Shown piece by piece: positions 45,186 through 56,428 of a stretch of 64,000 nucleotides of DNA. Every line of letters begins with the position of its first letter. Within the stretch, counting starts at the first letter, position 1. Made by a program: the position numbers and the translations under genes. Origin of the DNA: Nostoc sphaeroides (GTDB taxonomy: Bacteria; Cyanobacteriota; Cyanobacteriia; Cyanobacteriales; Nostocaceae). The notes under the pieces are model-generated. The model was given only the letters and a program-made list of their open reading frames with translations. It made no database searches and was not told the DNA's origin. The DNA lies in contig NZ_CP031941.1 of assembly GCF_003443655.1 (NCBI RefSeq), positions 4,710,501 through 4,774,500 on the forward strand, in the 5' to 3' direction.

Positions 45186-45565
45186 TGAATATTATAGAAC
45201 CAGAAGGGAATCGTATAGGATATATAAAAAAACTACTTGACAAAATACACAACGGTGTCATTAGGAAAACTTGGAAATTTGAATGCTGTGTTTATGAAGA
45301 TGATACTCATACTTCTTATAGTAAAGAAGGGAAGGCAAATAGTGGCGAATTTGTAGTAAAATTAGGTATCTGGGATGATGTTTTTGGCGGTGGTTATTAT
45401 TTAAAGATAGAAAATGGATTTGAAGAAAAAGAGAAAGTTGATGAACGTACAGAGTCGCTAACATTTTCTGTTGATGAATATAAATTAATAAAGGAGTATT
45501 TAAAAAAGCTTGATGCAGCAAAATGGCAAACTAAGTCAGTTGATTTAGATGCTTTACCTGAATAA
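45182..45565 (+). CDS. Hypothetical protein, former second gene of a decayed unit
   Basis: 127 residues. Acidic, with a beta-rich middle (FECCVYEDDTHTSYSKEG, FVVKLGIWDDVFGGGYYL) and helical end. No family recognised. The start overlaps the stop of the truncated upstream gene. With the original promoter gone, expression probably depends on read-through from psbA or is absent. AT-rich codon use differs from psbA and aroC beside it, consistent with an accessory origin. Confidence 0.55.
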   Translation: MMNIIEPEGNRIGYIKKLLDKIHNGVIRKTWKFECCVYEDDTHTSYSKEGKANSGEFVVKLGIWDDVFGGGYYLKIENGFEEKEKVDERTESLTFSVDEYKLIKEYLKKLDAAKWQTKSVDLDALPE

Positions 45566-45674
45566 ATTAAATTTGACATATCTTAATATTATAAATTTTG
45601 GCTACCCTTTTGCACATTAACTTTTTCAATAAGTCTAGGTAGAATACATAATCCTCACCTTTTTCCTCAAAATC

Positions 45675-46763
45675 ATGGGCAATATTTTTGGTCATCTATT
45701 TCGCATTAGTACGTTTGGCGAGTCTCACGGCGGCGGTGTGGGGGTTGTGATTGATGGTTGTCCTCCCCAACTAGAAATTTCGGCAGAAGAAATTCAAGTA
45801 GAACTAGATAGAAGGCGTCCCGGACAAAGTAAAATTACGACGCCTCGCAAAGAAGCGGATACCTGCGAGATTTTATCAGGGGTATTTGAAGGCAAAACTC
45901 TGGGAACGCCCATAACAATTTTGGTGCGGAACAAAGACACTCGTCCCCAAGACTACGACGAGATGGCTGAGAAGTATCGGCCTTCTCACGCGGATGCAAC
46001 TTATGATGCAAAATATGGCATTCGCAATTGGCAAGGTGGGGGTAGATCCTCAGCGCGTGAGACAATCGGAAGAGTCGCAGCAGGTGCGATCGCTAAAAAA
46101 ATTCTTCGTCAAGTCGCCAATGTCGAAGTTATTGCTTACGTTAAGCGCATCAAAGACTTGGAAGGTGTAGTTGATCCAAATACTGTCACCTTAGAACAAG
46201 TGGAAAGCAATATCGTTCGCTGTCCCGATTTGGAATGTGGCGATCGCATGATTGAATTAATTGAGCAAATAGGTAGACTTGGTGATTCTATCGGCGGTGT
46301 AGTAGAATGTGTGGCGCGAAATGTGCCGAAAGGTTTGGGCGAACCAGTATTTGATAAATTGGAAGCTGATATCGCTAAGGGTGTGATGTCTCTTCCTGCT
46401 AGCAAAGGCTTTGAAATTGGTTCCGGTTTTGGGGGAACCCTGTTAACGGGAATTGAGCATAACGACGAATTTTATATCGATCAAAATGGTGAAATCCGCA
46501 CACTAACAAACCGTTCTGGTGGTATTCAAGGGGGGATTTCCAACGGAGAAAATATCATTTTGCGAGTTGCATTTAAGCCGACAGCAACAATTAGAAAAGA
46601 GCAGAAAACTGTAACTCGTGAAGGCGAAGAAACGCTATTAGCAGCCAAAGGACGCCACGATCCTTGTGTATTACCGCGTGCAGTTCCAATGGTTGAGGCA
46701 ATGGTGGCATTGGTGCTGTGTGACCATTTGTTACGGCATCATGGGCAGTGTAAGCTTTTGTAG
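45675..46763 (+). CDS. aroC: Chorismate synthase
   Basis: 362 residues, normal length. Catalyses the last shikimate-pathway step, EPSP to chorismate, with reduced FMN. Signature regions are [23 protein letters not shown] in [18 protein letters not shown], and [17 protein letters not shown]. Start ATG at 45675 ([19 protein letters not shown]) is the conserved one. Confidence 0.97.
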   Translation: MGNIFGHLFRISTFGESHGGGVGVVIDGCPPQLEISAEEIQVELDRRRPGQSKITTPRKEADTCEILSGVFEGKTLGTPITILVRNKDTRPQDYDEMAEKYRPSHADATYDAKYGIRNWQGGGRSSARETIGRVAAGAIAKKILRQVANVEVIAYVKRIKDLEGVVDPNTVTLEQVESNIVRCPDLECGDRMIELIEQIGRLGDSIGGVVECVARNVPKGLGEPVFDKLEADIAKGVMSLPASKGFEIGSGFGGTLLTGIEHNDEFYIDQNGEIRTLTNRSGGIQGGISNGENIILRVAFKPTATIRKEQKTVTREGEETLLAAKGRHDPCVLPRAVPMVEAMVALVLCDHLLRHHGQCKLL

Positions 46764-46821
46764 ACACTACACATCTACAAAAAATATTTAATATCTTGTT
46801 CAAGTTATCCCGACAGCACCG

Positions 46822-46935
46822 TAACGCTCTTTTATTACTCCGAAAAAAATAAAATATTCGTAGGTTGGGTTGAACATTCGTGAAACCCCAACAAAATCAG
46901 AGATTTTTGGTGTTGGGTTTCGTTCCTCAACCCAA
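46822..46935. mobile_element. Family F element, copy 2, right end missing
   Basis: Starts TAACGCTCTTTTATTACTCC and continues about 85 bases nearly identical to 21736-21850, including GTAGGTTGGGTTGAACATTC and the AACCCCAACA dyad. The right terminal repeat is absent. Located just after aroC. Confidence 0.65.
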
Positions 46936-47050
46936 TCTACGGAGAAGGAATTGTTAAAATTGCGTCTTGTACACGTAGGATAAGCGTATTCATTTCTTAC
47001 ATCGTAAGCAACACGGTGGGTTCAGTTGCCCAATGCCCTATTCCTAATTC

Positions 47051-47350
47051 TTAATTCCAATCCTGTTCTTCCTTTTTCCCGCGACTTTTATAAATTCCCC
47101 CTAAATCGTGAATTTGACGAGTTTTCTCAAAAAGCTCGGCTTCGGTCAAACCCCACTGCTGCAAGACTTTATCTAGGTCTTTTTGGATATCTCTTGCCCC
47201 TGGAAACCCTTGATAACGCATTCGCAGTCTAGCTAATTCTGCTAAGTTATAGTCTGTCGCCTCTTGAGAGAGTAAAATATCAATAAGGGGGCGATCGCGG
47301 TTATAAAGAGGATGTTGTTGGTCTTTACCTGCGGGTGCATCAGTCATCAT
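47051..47350 (-). CDS. DUF3288 protein
   Basis: 99 residues. KDQQHPLYNRDRPLIDILL, DYNLAELARLRMRYQGFPGARDI and LDKVLQQWGLTEAELFEKTR are the complete DUF3288 pattern found in cyanobacteria. Small, soluble and mostly helical. Function unknown. Convergent with aroC and divergent from clpC. Confidence 0.9.
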   Translation of the reverse strand: MMTDAPAGKDQQHPLYNRDRPLIDILLSQEATDYNLAELARLRMRYQGFPGARDIQKDLDKVLQQWGLTEAELFEKTRQIHDLGGIYKSRGKKEEQDWN

Positions 47351-47712
47351 AAATCCTGAGTGTCGTTAGCGGATAGCTATGGTTGAGGCAGTCCTGAGTC
47401 CTGAGTTTTAAGTTTAGCCGAGAGCAGGGAAGCAGAAAAGGCAAAAGCAAATCTTCTTCTGCACTGACAAGCTAATTGTCAAATTCACCACTCCTTACCT
47501 ACTCCTAACTCCTAACTCTTGTACAGACGCGATTCATCGCGTCTCTCCTAACTCTTCTTAGACGGCTACTACACCTGAGGTCTTACGGCTCTCACCACTG
47601 CCAGTTAACTTTAAATAAAGTTACATTAGTTCTTAAGAAAATACAAAAAACTTTAGATGAGGGTGAATTTATCTCACCCAAAGTCCAAGCAGCGAGGGAG
47701 CAAGAACCCATT
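47351..47712. other. Divergent promoter region before clpC
   Basis: 362 bases. Contains a short CTCCTAACTC tandem array (47493-47520), the GACGCGATTCATCGCGTC dyad (47526-47545), and a likely clpC leader. No gene. No CIRCE-like operator was seen. Confidence 0.5.
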
Positions 47713-50166
47713 ATGTTTGAACACTTCACTTCCGAAGCCATTAGAGTAATTATGTTAGCTCAGGAGGAAGCCCGTCGCCTGGGACACAACTTTGTAGGAA
47801 CAGAACAAATTCTCCTGGGTTTGATGGGAGAAGGAACTGGGGTTGCTGCTAAAGTGCTGGCCGAATTAGGCGTTACCCTCAAAGATGCACGTCGCGAGGT
47901 AGAAAAAATTATTGGTAGGGGTTCTGGCTTTGTACCACCAGAAATTCCTTTTACTCCTAAGGTGAAAAGCCTCTTCGAGCAATCGTTTAAAGAAGCTCAT
48001 AGTCTGGGACAGAATTACATTAATACTGAACACTTACTCTTGGGATTGACCGAGGCTGGTGAAGGTGTCGCCGCCAAAGTACTGCAAAATCTAGGGGTTG
48101 ACTTCAAGAGTGTCCGCAGTGCCATCGTTCGCCGTTTGGGTGACAATGCGCCAGCTATAGCTGGTGGTGGTAGTCAAAAGCGCACCCAACCATTAACGAT
48201 GGAAGAATTTGGTCGGAATCTGACCAAATTAGCCCAAGAAGGCAGACTCGACCCCGTAGTTGGTCGTGAGAAAGAAATTGAGCGGGCGATCCAAATTCTC
48301 GGTCGCCGCACCAAGAATAACCCAGTGTTGATTGGAGAACCAGGAGTTGGTAAAACTGCGATCGCAGAAGGTCTAGCTCAACGGATTATCAACCAGGATG
48401 TTCCCGAAACCTTACAAGGTAAGCAAGTCATCAGCCTCGATATGGGGTCATTAGTGGCTGGAACTCGCTTCCGTGGCGATTTTGAAGAACGCATCAAAAA
48501 AGTTGTGGAAGAAGTTCGCACTGTCGGCAATATCATTCTGGTAATTGACGAAATTCACACCTTGGTTGGCGCTGGTGGTACAGAAGGTGGTTTGGATGCA
48601 GCCAACATCCTCAAACCTGCCTTAGCACGGGGTGAACTCCAGTGCATCGGCGCAACTACCCTTGATGAGTATCGGAAGCATATCGAGCGCGATGCCGCCC
48701 TAGAGCGTCGTTTCCAACCAATCATGGTTGGCGAACCCTCAGTAGAGGAAACCGTACAAATTCTTTACGGCTTGCGCGGCGCTTACGAACAGCATCACAA
48801 AGTCACAATTTTGGATTCAGCACTTGTAGCAGCAGCAGAATTATCAGACCGCTACATTAGCGATCGCTTCTTGCCAGATAAGGCAATAGACTTGATTGAT
48901 GAAGCTGGTTCTCGCGTTCGTCTGCGGAACTCTCAAAGTTCTCCCAATAAAGAACTTAAGCGTGAACTCGCCGGCGTTACCAAAGAAAAAGAAGCAGCAG
49001 TCAGAGTCCAAGATTTTGACAAAGCTGTAACCCTGCGCGACCAAGAATTAAAACTCGCAGAACAACTGCAAGCAACATTTACACAAAACGATCAACCTGT
49101 CAACTCGACTGTAGTTGATGAAGAAGACATCGCCCAAATCGTTGCCTCTTGGACTGGCGTACCAGTCAACAAGCTGACTGAATCTGAATCAGAGTTGCTT
49201 CTGCACCTAGAAGACACTCTGCATCAACGGCTCATCGGTCAAGAGCAAGCAGTCTCGGCTGTATCTCGCGGTATCCGTCGCGCCCGTGTCGGCTTGAAGA
49301 ATCCCAATCGTCCCATTGCTAGCTTTATCTTCTCTGGGCCTACCGGAGTCGGTAAAACAGAATTGGCAAAGGCATTAGCTGCCTACTTCTTCGGTGCCGA
49401 AGACTCCATGATTCGCCTAGATATGTCCGAATACATGGAAAGCCACACCGTTTCCAAGCTAATTGGTTCGCCTCCTGGTTATGTTGGATACGACGAAGGT
49501 GGACAACTTACAGAAGCCGTGCGGCGTAAACCATACTCAGTGCTGCTATTCGATGAAATCGAAAAAGCACACCCCGATGTATTCAATATGCTGCTGCAAA
49601 TCTTGGATGACGGTCATCTTACCGATGCCAAAGGTCGGAAAGTTGACTTCAAGAACACGCTGATCATTTTGACTTCCAACATCGGTTCCAAGGTGATTGA
49701 AAAAGGTGGTAGTGGTTTAGGCTTTGACTTCGATACTCAAGCCGACGCTAGTTATAACCGCATCCGCACCTTGGTAAATGAGGAATTGAAAGCTTACTTC
49801 CGTCCAGAGTTCCTGAACCGTCTCGATGAAATTATCGTCTTCACCCAGCTTTCTAGGGATGAAGTGAAGCAAATCGCTGAGATTATGCTTCGTGAAGTTT
49901 CTAAGCGCTTGACAGAAAAGGGAATTATCTTAGAAGTTAGCGATCGCTTCAAAGAGCTTGTAGTCCAAGAAGGCTATAATCCCAGCTACGGTGCTAGGCC
50001 ATTACGTCGGGCAATTATGCGCCTTTTAGAAGATTCTCTCGCCGAAGCAATGCTGTCTGGTCAAATTACAGATGGAGATACAGCGTTTATCGATGTTGAT
50101 GATGACTCTCAGGTGAGAGTACAAAAATCAGAAAAACGAGAATTGCTCTTGGCAAATGTTGGCTAA
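47713..50166 (+). CDS. clpC: Clp protease ATP-binding subunit ClpC (Hsp100)
   Basis: 817 residues. Clp N-domain repeats at about 1-145; first AAA+ module with GEPGVGKT (near 208) and VIDEIH; a UVR-like segment ([24 protein letters not shown] region, near 420-440); second AAA+ module with GPTGVGKT (near 542) and [16 protein letters not shown]-terminal D2 small domain. ClpC unfolds substrates for the ClpP/ClpR protease and is essential in cyanobacteria. Stands alone with its own terminator. Confidence 0.97.
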   Translation: MFEHFTSEAIRVIMLAQEEARRLGHNFVGTEQILLGLMGEGTGVAAKVLAELGVTLKDARREVEKIIGRGSGFVPPEIPFTPKVKSLFEQSFKEAHSLGQNYINTEHLLLGLTEAGEGVAAKVLQNLGVDFKSVRSAIVRRLGDNAPAIAGGGSQKRTQPLTMEEFGRNLTKLAQEGRLDPVVGREKEIERAIQILGRRTKNNPVLIGEPGVGKTAIAEGLAQRIINQDVPETLQGKQVISLDMGSLVAGTRFRGDFEERIKKVVEEVRTVGNIILVIDEIHTLVGAGGTEGGLDAANILKPALARGELQCIGATTLDEYRKHIERDAALERRFQPIMVGEPSVEETVQILYGLRGAYEQHHKVTILDSALVAAAELSDRYISDRFLPDKAIDLIDEAGSRVRLRNSQSSPNKELKRELAGVTKEKEAAVRVQDFDKAVTLRDQELKLAEQLQATFTQNDQPVNSTVVDEEDIAQIVASWTGVPVNKLTESESELLLHLEDTLHQRLIGQEQAVSAVSRGIRRARVGLKNPNRPIASFIFSGPTGVGKTELAKALAAYFFGAEDSMIRLDMSEYMESHTVSKLIGSPPGYVGYDEGGQLTEAVRRKPYSVLLFDEIEKAHPDVFNMLLQILDDGHLTDAKGRKVDFKNTLIILTSNIGSKVIEKGGSGLGFDFDTQADASYNRIRTLVNEELKAYFRPEFLNRLDEIIVFTQLSRDEVKQIAEIMLREVSKRLTEKGIILEVSDRFKELVVQEGYNPSYGARPLRRAIMRLLEDSLAEAMLSGQITDGDTAFIDVDDDSQVRVQKSEKRELLLANVG

Positions 50167-50286
50167 TTTTATACCCGATCACCTTTTGTTGTAATATTTG
50201 AGAAATACTCTAGCCTCTGATGTAAGTAGAGGCATAAGCAGGGGCATCTCCGACAAACATCAAGTGAAATGGTATTATATCTTTCA

Positions 50287-50317
50287 CCCCTAGTAGAAAT
50301 ACTAGGGGCTTTTTTTG
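50287..50317 (+). terminator. Rho-independent terminator of clpC
   Basis: CCCCTAGTA-GAAA-TACTAGGGG then CTTTTTTTG. A perfect nine-base stem with a T run, 120 bp after the stop. Confidence 0.92.
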
Positions 50318-50818
50318 TCCAGACTTTTCACGGTATATGGAAAACGTCAGTCGCTTCGCTCCAAGTCAAGAGTCAAAAGTCAAAACAATTCAAAATTCAA
50401 AATTATTAATTCAAAATTGCAATCAGTGGGGGCTTGAAACCCACCACTGATTGTAGACCACTGATTTTAAAAATCAGTGGGGGCTTGTACCCAGAATTAA
50501 TTAATTCAAAATTATTCTTATTCTTCCTAACAGAATTTTGAATTTTGAATTTTGAATTCAAAAAACGGTCAAAATAAGGTACACAATGTAAAGAACTCTT
50601 GCATAAATATTTTGTGGTATGATTAAGGGTTATTTTAATTTCAGATATTGGCAATTAAAATAGTCAGAATTTATCAATTTCTTCGATTAAGTATTATCTA
50701 GCGATAAGCCTACGGCATGGCTTCGCTTACCGCTAACTAAATAAAATGGCAAAAAACATCATTTCAGTAATTAATCAATGACTGAAATTATTTAATCTAT
50801 TTGATTTTTTACTCCGAT
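50318..50818. other. Repeat-rich intergenic region
   Basis: 501 bases. AATTCAAAATT units face each other around 50390-50560, and two copies of CAGTGGGGGCTTG flank CCACTGATT dyads (50424-50490). A GCCTACGGCATGGCTTCGC dyad lies at 50707. No gene supported. Confidence 0.5.
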
Positions 50819-51525
50819 TTATAGGGCTAATTCGTAATTATAAAGTCCGGCAATCAAATTCGACCTTAAACCAAAACGTCGGTGACGATTTCGATATCTA
50901 TCAGACAAAATTTTAAATATCTTTAAACGACGATTTACGTGTTCAACAGTGATTCTTAATCGATTGAGTTCTCGATTGTATTTCTTCTGTTATTTTGTCA
51001 ACTTCTTATTTTTGGCTTTTTTAATCGGGGTTTCACCGCCAGTCGCTCATGGGGGAAACCCCCAAGACCGCGCTGGCTCACTTAATTGATGAATTTTATT
51101 AATTCCTTGATAGCCTTTGTCAGCTATAACCCAATACGGTTCAGTTAAGGATTTTTGGTACTAATTTTAGACCTGTAGAGACGCGAAATTTCGCGTCTTT
51201 ACCAAGGTTTTTGGGCTTAACTGAACTGTATTGAGCTATAACCTTGAGTAATTCTCCAAATCTTACACCACTGGTTTTAAATAGCCTAAAATCATGAATT
51301 CTCCCCAAACCATGCGCTAAAAAGATGATTTTACTACTTTTTTGATGGATAATTACTTGCGTTTTTAACGTATGTTCTCCTTGTTTACCGCTAAAAAATC
51401 TTTTTTGCCCAATATGAGGTTTTTCAATTGGACTCTCCGTGACATCCATTACAACTACATCTTCTTCAGAGGACATTTTCCATAATTTTTTTACCTGCAA
51501 AAATACGCCTTTATTAAATACCTAC
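50819..51525 (-). pseudogene. IS5-family (DDE) transposase remnant split by a MITE
   Basis: The surviving minus-strand parts read VMDVTESPIEKPHIGQKRFFSGKQG..., then LLKVIADKGYQGINKIHQLSE and finally LNRLRITVEHVNRRLKIFKILSDRYRNR..., ending YNYELAL. This is the DDE catalytic region and tail of IS5-type transposases common in cyanobacteria. It is dead: the N-terminal part is missing (stop TAG upstream of VFNKGVF), family E copy 3 splits it at VIA, a short GC palindrome (51042-51082) is inserted further on, and an internal TAA lies at 50990-50992. No intact terminal inverted repeats were found. Confidence 0.82.
51132..51233. mobile_element. MITE, family E, copy 3, with 10-bp TSD inside a transposase remnant
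   Basis: 102 bp. CAATACGGTTCAGTTAAG and CTTAACTGAACTGTATTG pair with one mismatch. AGCTATAACC is repeated at 51122-51131 and 51234-51243. Removing the element restores the transposase frame LLKVIADKGYQG. The interior dyad GACGCGAAATTTCGCGTC matches that of copy 2 in type. Confidence 0.9.
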
Positions 51526-51663
51526 CCTTGAAAGGGAATGGAAGTGGGGTTCTAAGGAATCGCGTAAATTATTTATTTTTTGTATTCCCTAAAGCTAGAT
51601 GCTGCAAATGATGTTGCTGCCATATCATGACAGTGAAAGCAAACCTATTGGAAATCGAAAGAA

Positions 51664-52200
51664 ATGCGTTTTCAATTTTGGGGGCTACGTCACGCCCTAA
51701 TTTTAGTAGGTAGTACCTGTCTTCTACTTTTGTCCACTCCTGCCTTTGCTGCTGAAAGAGTGGTACTAAACTATGGTATCTTCCGTGAATCACTTTCAGT
51801 GGAGGAACTATCCACCTTTGCCCAAACAGGTGAACTTTCACGTTCACTACGAATTAATTTCGCTTTGGCGCGACAAGACCCTAAAGCCATTCGTCAGTAT
51901 TTAACGGAGCAGGTGAAGGTAAACGTTGTATTTTTAGATCGAGTACTGAATAGCCGAATTGGTAATATTATTTTGGATCAAATGAGTCAAGTTATTTATA
52001 CACCGTCTCGGAGAGCAGACAGGCAGGCTTTGCGGGCTGCTTTAGTACTTTCTGCGAGTCAAGACGGGCAGGTATCGCTGATTGAAATTATCGAAAACTA
52101 TCCCACCAATGAAGTGGAAGTTGATGGCAAACGCTTGGAGAGTGCATACCGTCAACTCCGTCGCTTGCAAACAAGCGTACAAGATTTACTTAATTTTTAG
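51664..52200 (+). CDS. DUF1400 protein, exported
   Basis: 178 residues with a signal peptide (1-29, ending AFA). The mature part (ERVVLNYGIFRESLSVEELSTFAQTG, LTEQVKVNVVFLDRVLNS) is the helical DUF1400 domain, usually found N-terminal to an alpha/beta-hydrolase in cyanobacterial lipase-like proteins. Here it occurs alone. Probably periplasmic; function unknown. Its end overlaps the convergent small gene by four bases. Confidence 0.85.
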   Translation: MRFQFWGLRHALILVGSTCLLLLSTPAFAAERVVLNYGIFRESLSVEELSTFAQTGELSRSLRINFALARQDPKAIRQYLTEQVKVNVVFLDRVLNSRIGNIILDQMSQVIYTPSRRADRQALRAALVLSASQDGQVSLIEIIENYPTNEVEVDGKRLESAYRQLRRLQTSVQDLLNF

Positions 52201-52394
52201 TAAGCTAAAGTTTCTAAAGTTTCTCTTAAATACCGTTGTACCTGCTGTTCCAAGCGAATTCCGTGTAATTGAGCATCGCGTTCTAGTTGCCAGCGTTGAA
52301 AACCCGAACTAGTGGATATCGCACATTTGAGACTATACCAAATTTCAGTATCAGCAGAAAATTGGCGATCGCTAGAAGCTGCAATTTGAGCCAT
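52197..52394 (-). CDS. Small hypothetical protein
   Basis: 65 residues with a good GAGGAA box. Contains TEIWYSLKCAISTSSGFQRWQ and a helical, Gln/Arg-rich end. No family recognised. Tail-to-tail overlap with the DUF1400 gene. The clear ribosome-binding site and balanced composition support a real gene. Confidence 0.65.
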   Translation of the reverse strand: MAQIAASSDRQFSADTEIWYSLKCAISTSSGFQRWQLERDAQLHGIRLEQQVQRYLRETLETLAY

Positions 52395-52542
52395 AGTTCC
52401 TCATTCCTTTATTTTAACTTTAACGGTCATTAGTCATTAGTCATTAGTCAGCAGTTAGGAATTATTATTCTTCCCTGCTTCCTCTGCTCCTCTGCTACTT
52501 ATTTATAGCCCTTTAAAGTTAAATAATATACTTTACGGGCTG

Positions 52543-53163
52543 CTATGAATCTGTATTAATCTTAAACAAAGATTCCAACAATCGGGGCACGATTTGATTA
52601 ACCCGTACTCCTAAAATTGTGAAATCCTGCTTAATCTTTTCTAAAGATAATGGCTCTATGCCAGCGAATTCTGTGTCATTAGTCACTAAAACTCGCATTA
52701 CACTCACAGGTATTTGTAAAAATAGATTGCTGCCCAAAAACGCTAACCCCGCAAACACTAGTGCAACGCTGCGCCATTGTGGGAGAAATTTAGCTGAATT
52801 TGCTACTAATGGGGCAATTTGGTAAAGCTGCCACAGCACCCAAACCGACAAGACTGCTGCCACTAATGCCAGGATACGATTTAACTTTGTATTAATTAAA
52901 CAGAGAATTTTTCGCTGCCGCTCAGTCAGATTTTCTGGCTTTAAGGCTATTCCTAAAAGAGCAAATATATAAAAAGGGCGACGCAACTGCATCCATAGCA
53001 GGGGGAGAATACCAATGGCAGCAACTAAAAATAGCTCCATCCAGACTGGTAAAAACGGCTCGCCTACAGACAAAAATAATAAGCAGAGGACTAAAAAAAC
53101 AGGCAACGTCGCCAATCCAGCGACGTGAATCCACAAAATAGGTTCAGAGCGAAATGAATGCAT
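52543..53163 (-). CDS. Membrane protein of the cyanobacterial infB neighbourhood ('low-complexity tail' type)
   Basis: 206 residues with five or so membrane segments. The N-terminus FRSEPILWIHVAGLATLPVF and LRRPFYIFALLGIALKPENLTERQRK match a conserved cyanobacterial family often annotated as low-complexity tail membrane protein. In this copy the low-complexity tail is short or absent. It follows infB on the same strand, separated by a GAGTTAG heptamer array (53173-53202). Function unknown. Confidence 0.75.
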   Translation of the reverse strand: MHSFRSEPILWIHVAGLATLPVFLVLCLLFLSVGEPFLPVWMELFLVAAIGILPLLWMQLRRPFYIFALLGIALKPENLTERQRKILCLINTKLNRILALVAAVLSVWVLWQLYQIAPLVANSAKFLPQWRSVALVFAGLAFLGSNLFLQIPVSVMRVLVTNDTEFAGIEPLSLEKIKQDFTILGVRVNQIVPRLLESLFKINTDS

Positions 53164-53266
53164 AATAAAAAGTTATGAGTTAAGAGTTAGGAGTTAGGAG
53201 TTAAAGGCTGCTAATTCCTAACTCCTAATTTATTTCTCCTAACTTCTAACCATTTTACCCTCAACA

Positions 53267-56200
53267 CTACCTTGTTAAGGTGAGAGTGCGGCGTTTCGTA
53301 ACCATCTGATAGGCTTCGATGATGTCACCTTCAACCCAATCATTGAATTTATCCATGCCGACACCGCATTCATAACCGGCGTTGACCTCACGGCTATCTT
53401 CTTTCATCCGTTTTAGGGAGTCAAGGACACCTTCAAAGATCACCTTACCGCCGCGTCGCACTCTGACTTTGCAGTTGCGAACTAGCTTGCCAGATTGAAC
53501 GTAGCAACCGGCAACCGCACCACGACCCACTGGGAAGACGGCCCGGACTTCGGTTTGACCCAAGGGTTCTTCCACCAACTCTGGTTCCAAAAGACCTTCT
53601 AAGGCATCTTGGATATCTTCTAGGAGTTTGTAGATTACGTTGTATTCCCGGACATCCACACCCGCTTCATCGGCGGCTTGTCTGGCGCCACTAGCGAAGG
53701 TGGTGTTGAAGCCAATAATTACAGCGTTACTGGCAGCTGCTAAGTCGATATCTGTCTCGGTGATTTCCCCAGCAGTAGCCAAGAGCATCCGAATTTGGAC
53801 TTCGTTTTGCGGGATTTGCTTGAGCGCTCCCACAATGGCTTCTACCGAACCTTGTACGTCTCCCTTCAAGATCAAGTTGAGTTCTTTTAACTCGCCTTCT
53901 TGTGCTTGAGCCGAGAGGGTTGTAAGGGTAACACGACCTTGTAACAGGCGGGATAGGCGTTGTCTATCGGCGCGATCGCTAGCAAGCGCTCTGGCTTCTT
54001 TCTCGTTATGGAAGACCTCGAACTCGTCGCCTGCTGCTGGCACATCACTTAAACCTAGTACCTCGACGGCAAAGGAAGGAGAAGCAATGTCTACTCTCTT
54101 GCCTCTGTCATCTACCATCGCCCGGACTTTACCGAAGGCCGAGCCAGCTACCAAGATATCTCCCACATGCAGGGTACCATTCTGAATTAGCAGGGTAGCA
54201 ACTGCTCCCTTGGCTTTATCCAGATGTGCTTCAATTACAGTTCCTTTGGCGGTACGATCTGGGTTGGCAGATAGTTCTCCAACCTCTGCTACTAAGAGAA
54301 TCATTTCTAAGAGCGTATCCAGGTTTTCACCTCTGATGGCGCTCACGGGAACCATGATTGTCTCACCACCCCAGTCTTCTGCGGTTAGACCATACTGGGT
54401 GAGTTCTTGTTTCACCCGCTCTGGCTGTGCCCCTTCTTTGTCAATTTTGTTGATTGCAACAACAATTGGCACTCCCGCAGCTTGGGCGTGGCTAATGGCT
54501 TCAATGGTTTGAGGACGGACACCATCATCAGCAGCCACTACCAATACGGCAATATCTGTTACCCTAGCTCCTCTGGCCCGCATAGCTGTAAAGGCTTCGT
54601 GACCAGGGGTATCCAGGAAGACTATCTGCTGTGGTTTGCCCTCATGCTCCACATCCACATGGTATGCACCAATGTGTTGAGTGATACCACCAGCTTCGCC
54701 AGCAGCCACTTTGGTTTTGCGGATTGAATCGAGCAGGGTTGTTTTACCGTGGTCTACGTGACCCATAATTGTCACCACTGGCGGACGGCGGAGGAGATAT
54801 TCTAGGTCTTCTGCGCCGACCATTTCTGTAATTTTCCGAGCTTCTGCTTCTCGCTCGACGGTTTCGACTTCTATTTCTAGTTCTTTTCCTACCAGGGTAA
54901 TTGTGGGAATATCCAGATTTTGGGTGATACTCACCGCCATGCCTTTGAGGAACAGGATTTTCACAATCTCTGTATCGGGAACGGCTAAAACGTCAGACAG
55001 TTCTTGCACAGTCAACGGGCCTGTGATCACCACTTTTGCTGGACGATCGCGCTTGGTGTCAGCTTCTTGTTGCTGGCGACGGTTATTGTGATGGTCACGG
55101 CTAGAACCAGACTTAGAACCAGGTTTTCTACTGCCTCTAGCAGTTGGGGCGCTAGCAAGGCTTGCACCTGGCATTTGCACAGGTCGAGTCGCTTTGGGTT
55201 TGGGAGGACGGGCAATGGAAAGGCTGACTTGGACGGTGGCTGGTGAGTCGATATCGTCATCATCTAGCAAATCTTCTTCAAACTCATCATCCAATATCGG
55301 CTTGATCCGCTTGCCTTTAACGCCAGCTTTAGCCTTCTCTTTAACTTCGTCAATTATTTCCTCTTCTACCCACTTTTTGCCGCCTTTGGTGGGGCGAGGT
55401 GGAGTTGGGCGTTTTAAATCAAGCAGATCGGGTGCGACGACTGGCTCATCACCTAATCCTTGAGATTTGCCCGCCATTCCTGACATCTGCCTGGGTGGAG
55501 TAGCGATCGGCATTGCGGCTGCTACTGCTTCACCTGGGCGGGCTGGCCTGGGTCGTTGCCCCTCTCCTAGTTGTGATGGTGCAGATGGTCTACTGCTCCT
55601 CTGCTCTGGTCTGGTGGGTGCAGGGGTAGGACGACTTGTTCTTTGTGGTGCTACTGGTGGAGACTGGTCAGTTGGCAGTTTAGCAACTCTGGGCTTAATT
55701 TGTTCGCGATCGCCTTCGACGGGTCGTTGCCGTTGGTCGCGTTTGAGGATCGGTTTATATGCCGGAGATACTTGCTCATCTGCCACCGGGGCTTCTTCTG
55801 CCGCAGGTCTTGGCGGTGGGGCAGCTAATTGCGGTTTAATTGGTTTTTCCGCTTTCGGTCTGGGTGGAACTATTTTTTCCGGTTTTTGGGATGCTATTTT
55901 TTCCGGTGCCTGATTTGGATTAGGCGTTTGTTCCAAGTCTGTGACAGGAGGTTGCTCTTGAGTCTCAGATTGAGTCCGGGGCACAGGTCGAGTTGGTGCT
56001 GCCGGCTTCATGGGTGAGACTGGTGTAGCGAAAGGCCGTGGTGGAGAGGGAGGATTAGCTTCAGACAAGGCAGCTTGGGTATTGGTAGCAACTGACGCCT
56101 CTGGGGCGTTGGGGGTAGTATTTCTCAATATTTTGGGTTTGCGTATTTCCAAAATTTGCTGTTTGTGGGGTGCAGCAGGTCGGGCAGATCCGCCGTTTGG

Positions 56201-56428
56201 TGGTGAGTTTGGTTTCTGGCTGGTTGTACGTAGTTCCTTTTTGGCAAGGACATTCGTCGCTGCGAGTTTTTCCGCAGCCGTGCGGATGCTTTCTGCCTCG
56301 GATTCTGAAATCGTGCTGCTATGACTTTTGACCGCAATATCGAGCTGGTCGCAAATTGCTAGTAGCTCTTTGTTATCCAAATTCAATTCCTTTGATAATT
56401 CATAGATTCTAACTTTGCCGTTGTTCAT
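53267..56428 (-). CDS. infB: Translation initiation factor IF-2
   Basis: 1053 residues. IF2-N domain at the start ([26 protein letters not shown]), then about 400 residues of Pro/Ala/Arg-rich disordered sequence, a second IF2-N-like segment ([22 protein letters not shown]), the GTPase with GHVDHGKTT (about 553), DTPGHEAF and NKID, and domains II-IV. Delivers fMet-tRNA to the 30S subunit. The long N-terminal extension is usual for cyanobacteria. Part of rimP-nusA-ylxR-infB. Confidence 0.98.
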   Translation of the reverse strand: MNNGKVRIYELSKELNLDNKELLAICDQLDIAVKSHSSTISESEAESIRTAAEKLAATNVLAKKELRTTSQKPNSPPNGGSARPAAPHKQQILEIRKPKILRNTTPNAPEASVATNTQAALSEANPPSPPRPFATPVSPMKPAAPTRPVPRTQSETQEQPPVTDLEQTPNPNQAPEKIASQKPEKIVPPRPKAEKPIKPQLAAPPPRPAAEEAPVADEQVSPAYKPILKRDQRQRPVEGDREQIKPRVAKLPTDQSPPVAPQRTSRPTPAPTRPEQRSSRPSAPSQLGEGQRPRPARPGEAVAAAMPIATPPRQMSGMAGKSQGLGDEPVVAPDLLDLKRPTPPRPTKGGKKWVEEEIIDEVKEKAKAGVKGKRIKPILDDEFEEDLLDDDDIDSPATVQVSLSIARPPKPKATRPVQMPGASLASAPTARGSRKPGSKSGSSRDHHNNRRQQQEADTKRDRPAKVVITGPLTVQELSDVLAVPDTEIVKILFLKGMAVSITQNLDIPTITLVGKELEIEVETVEREAEARKITEMVGAEDLEYLLRRPPVVTIMGHVDHGKTTLLDSIRKTKVAAGEAGGITQHIGAYHVDVEHEGKPQQIVFLDTPGHEAFTAMRARGARVTDIAVLVVAADDGVRPQTIEAISHAQAAGVPIVVAINKIDKEGAQPERVKQELTQYGLTAEDWGGETIMVPVSAIRGENLDTLLEMILLVAEVGELSANPDRTAKGTVIEAHLDKAKGAVATLLIQNGTLHVGDILVAGSAFGKVRAMVDDRGKRVDIASPSFAVEVLGLSDVPAAGDEFEVFHNEKEARALASDRADRQRLSRLLQGRVTLTTLSAQAQEGELKELNLILKGDVQGSVEAIVGALKQIPQNEVQIRMLLATAGEITETDIDLAAASNAVIIGFNTTFASGARQAADEAGVDVREYNVIYKLLEDIQDALEGLLEPELVEEPLGQTEVRAVFPVGRGAVAGCYVQSGKLVRNCKVRVRRGGKVIFEGVLDSLKRMKEDSREVNAGYECGVGMDKFNDWVEGDIIEAYQMVTKRRTLTLTR

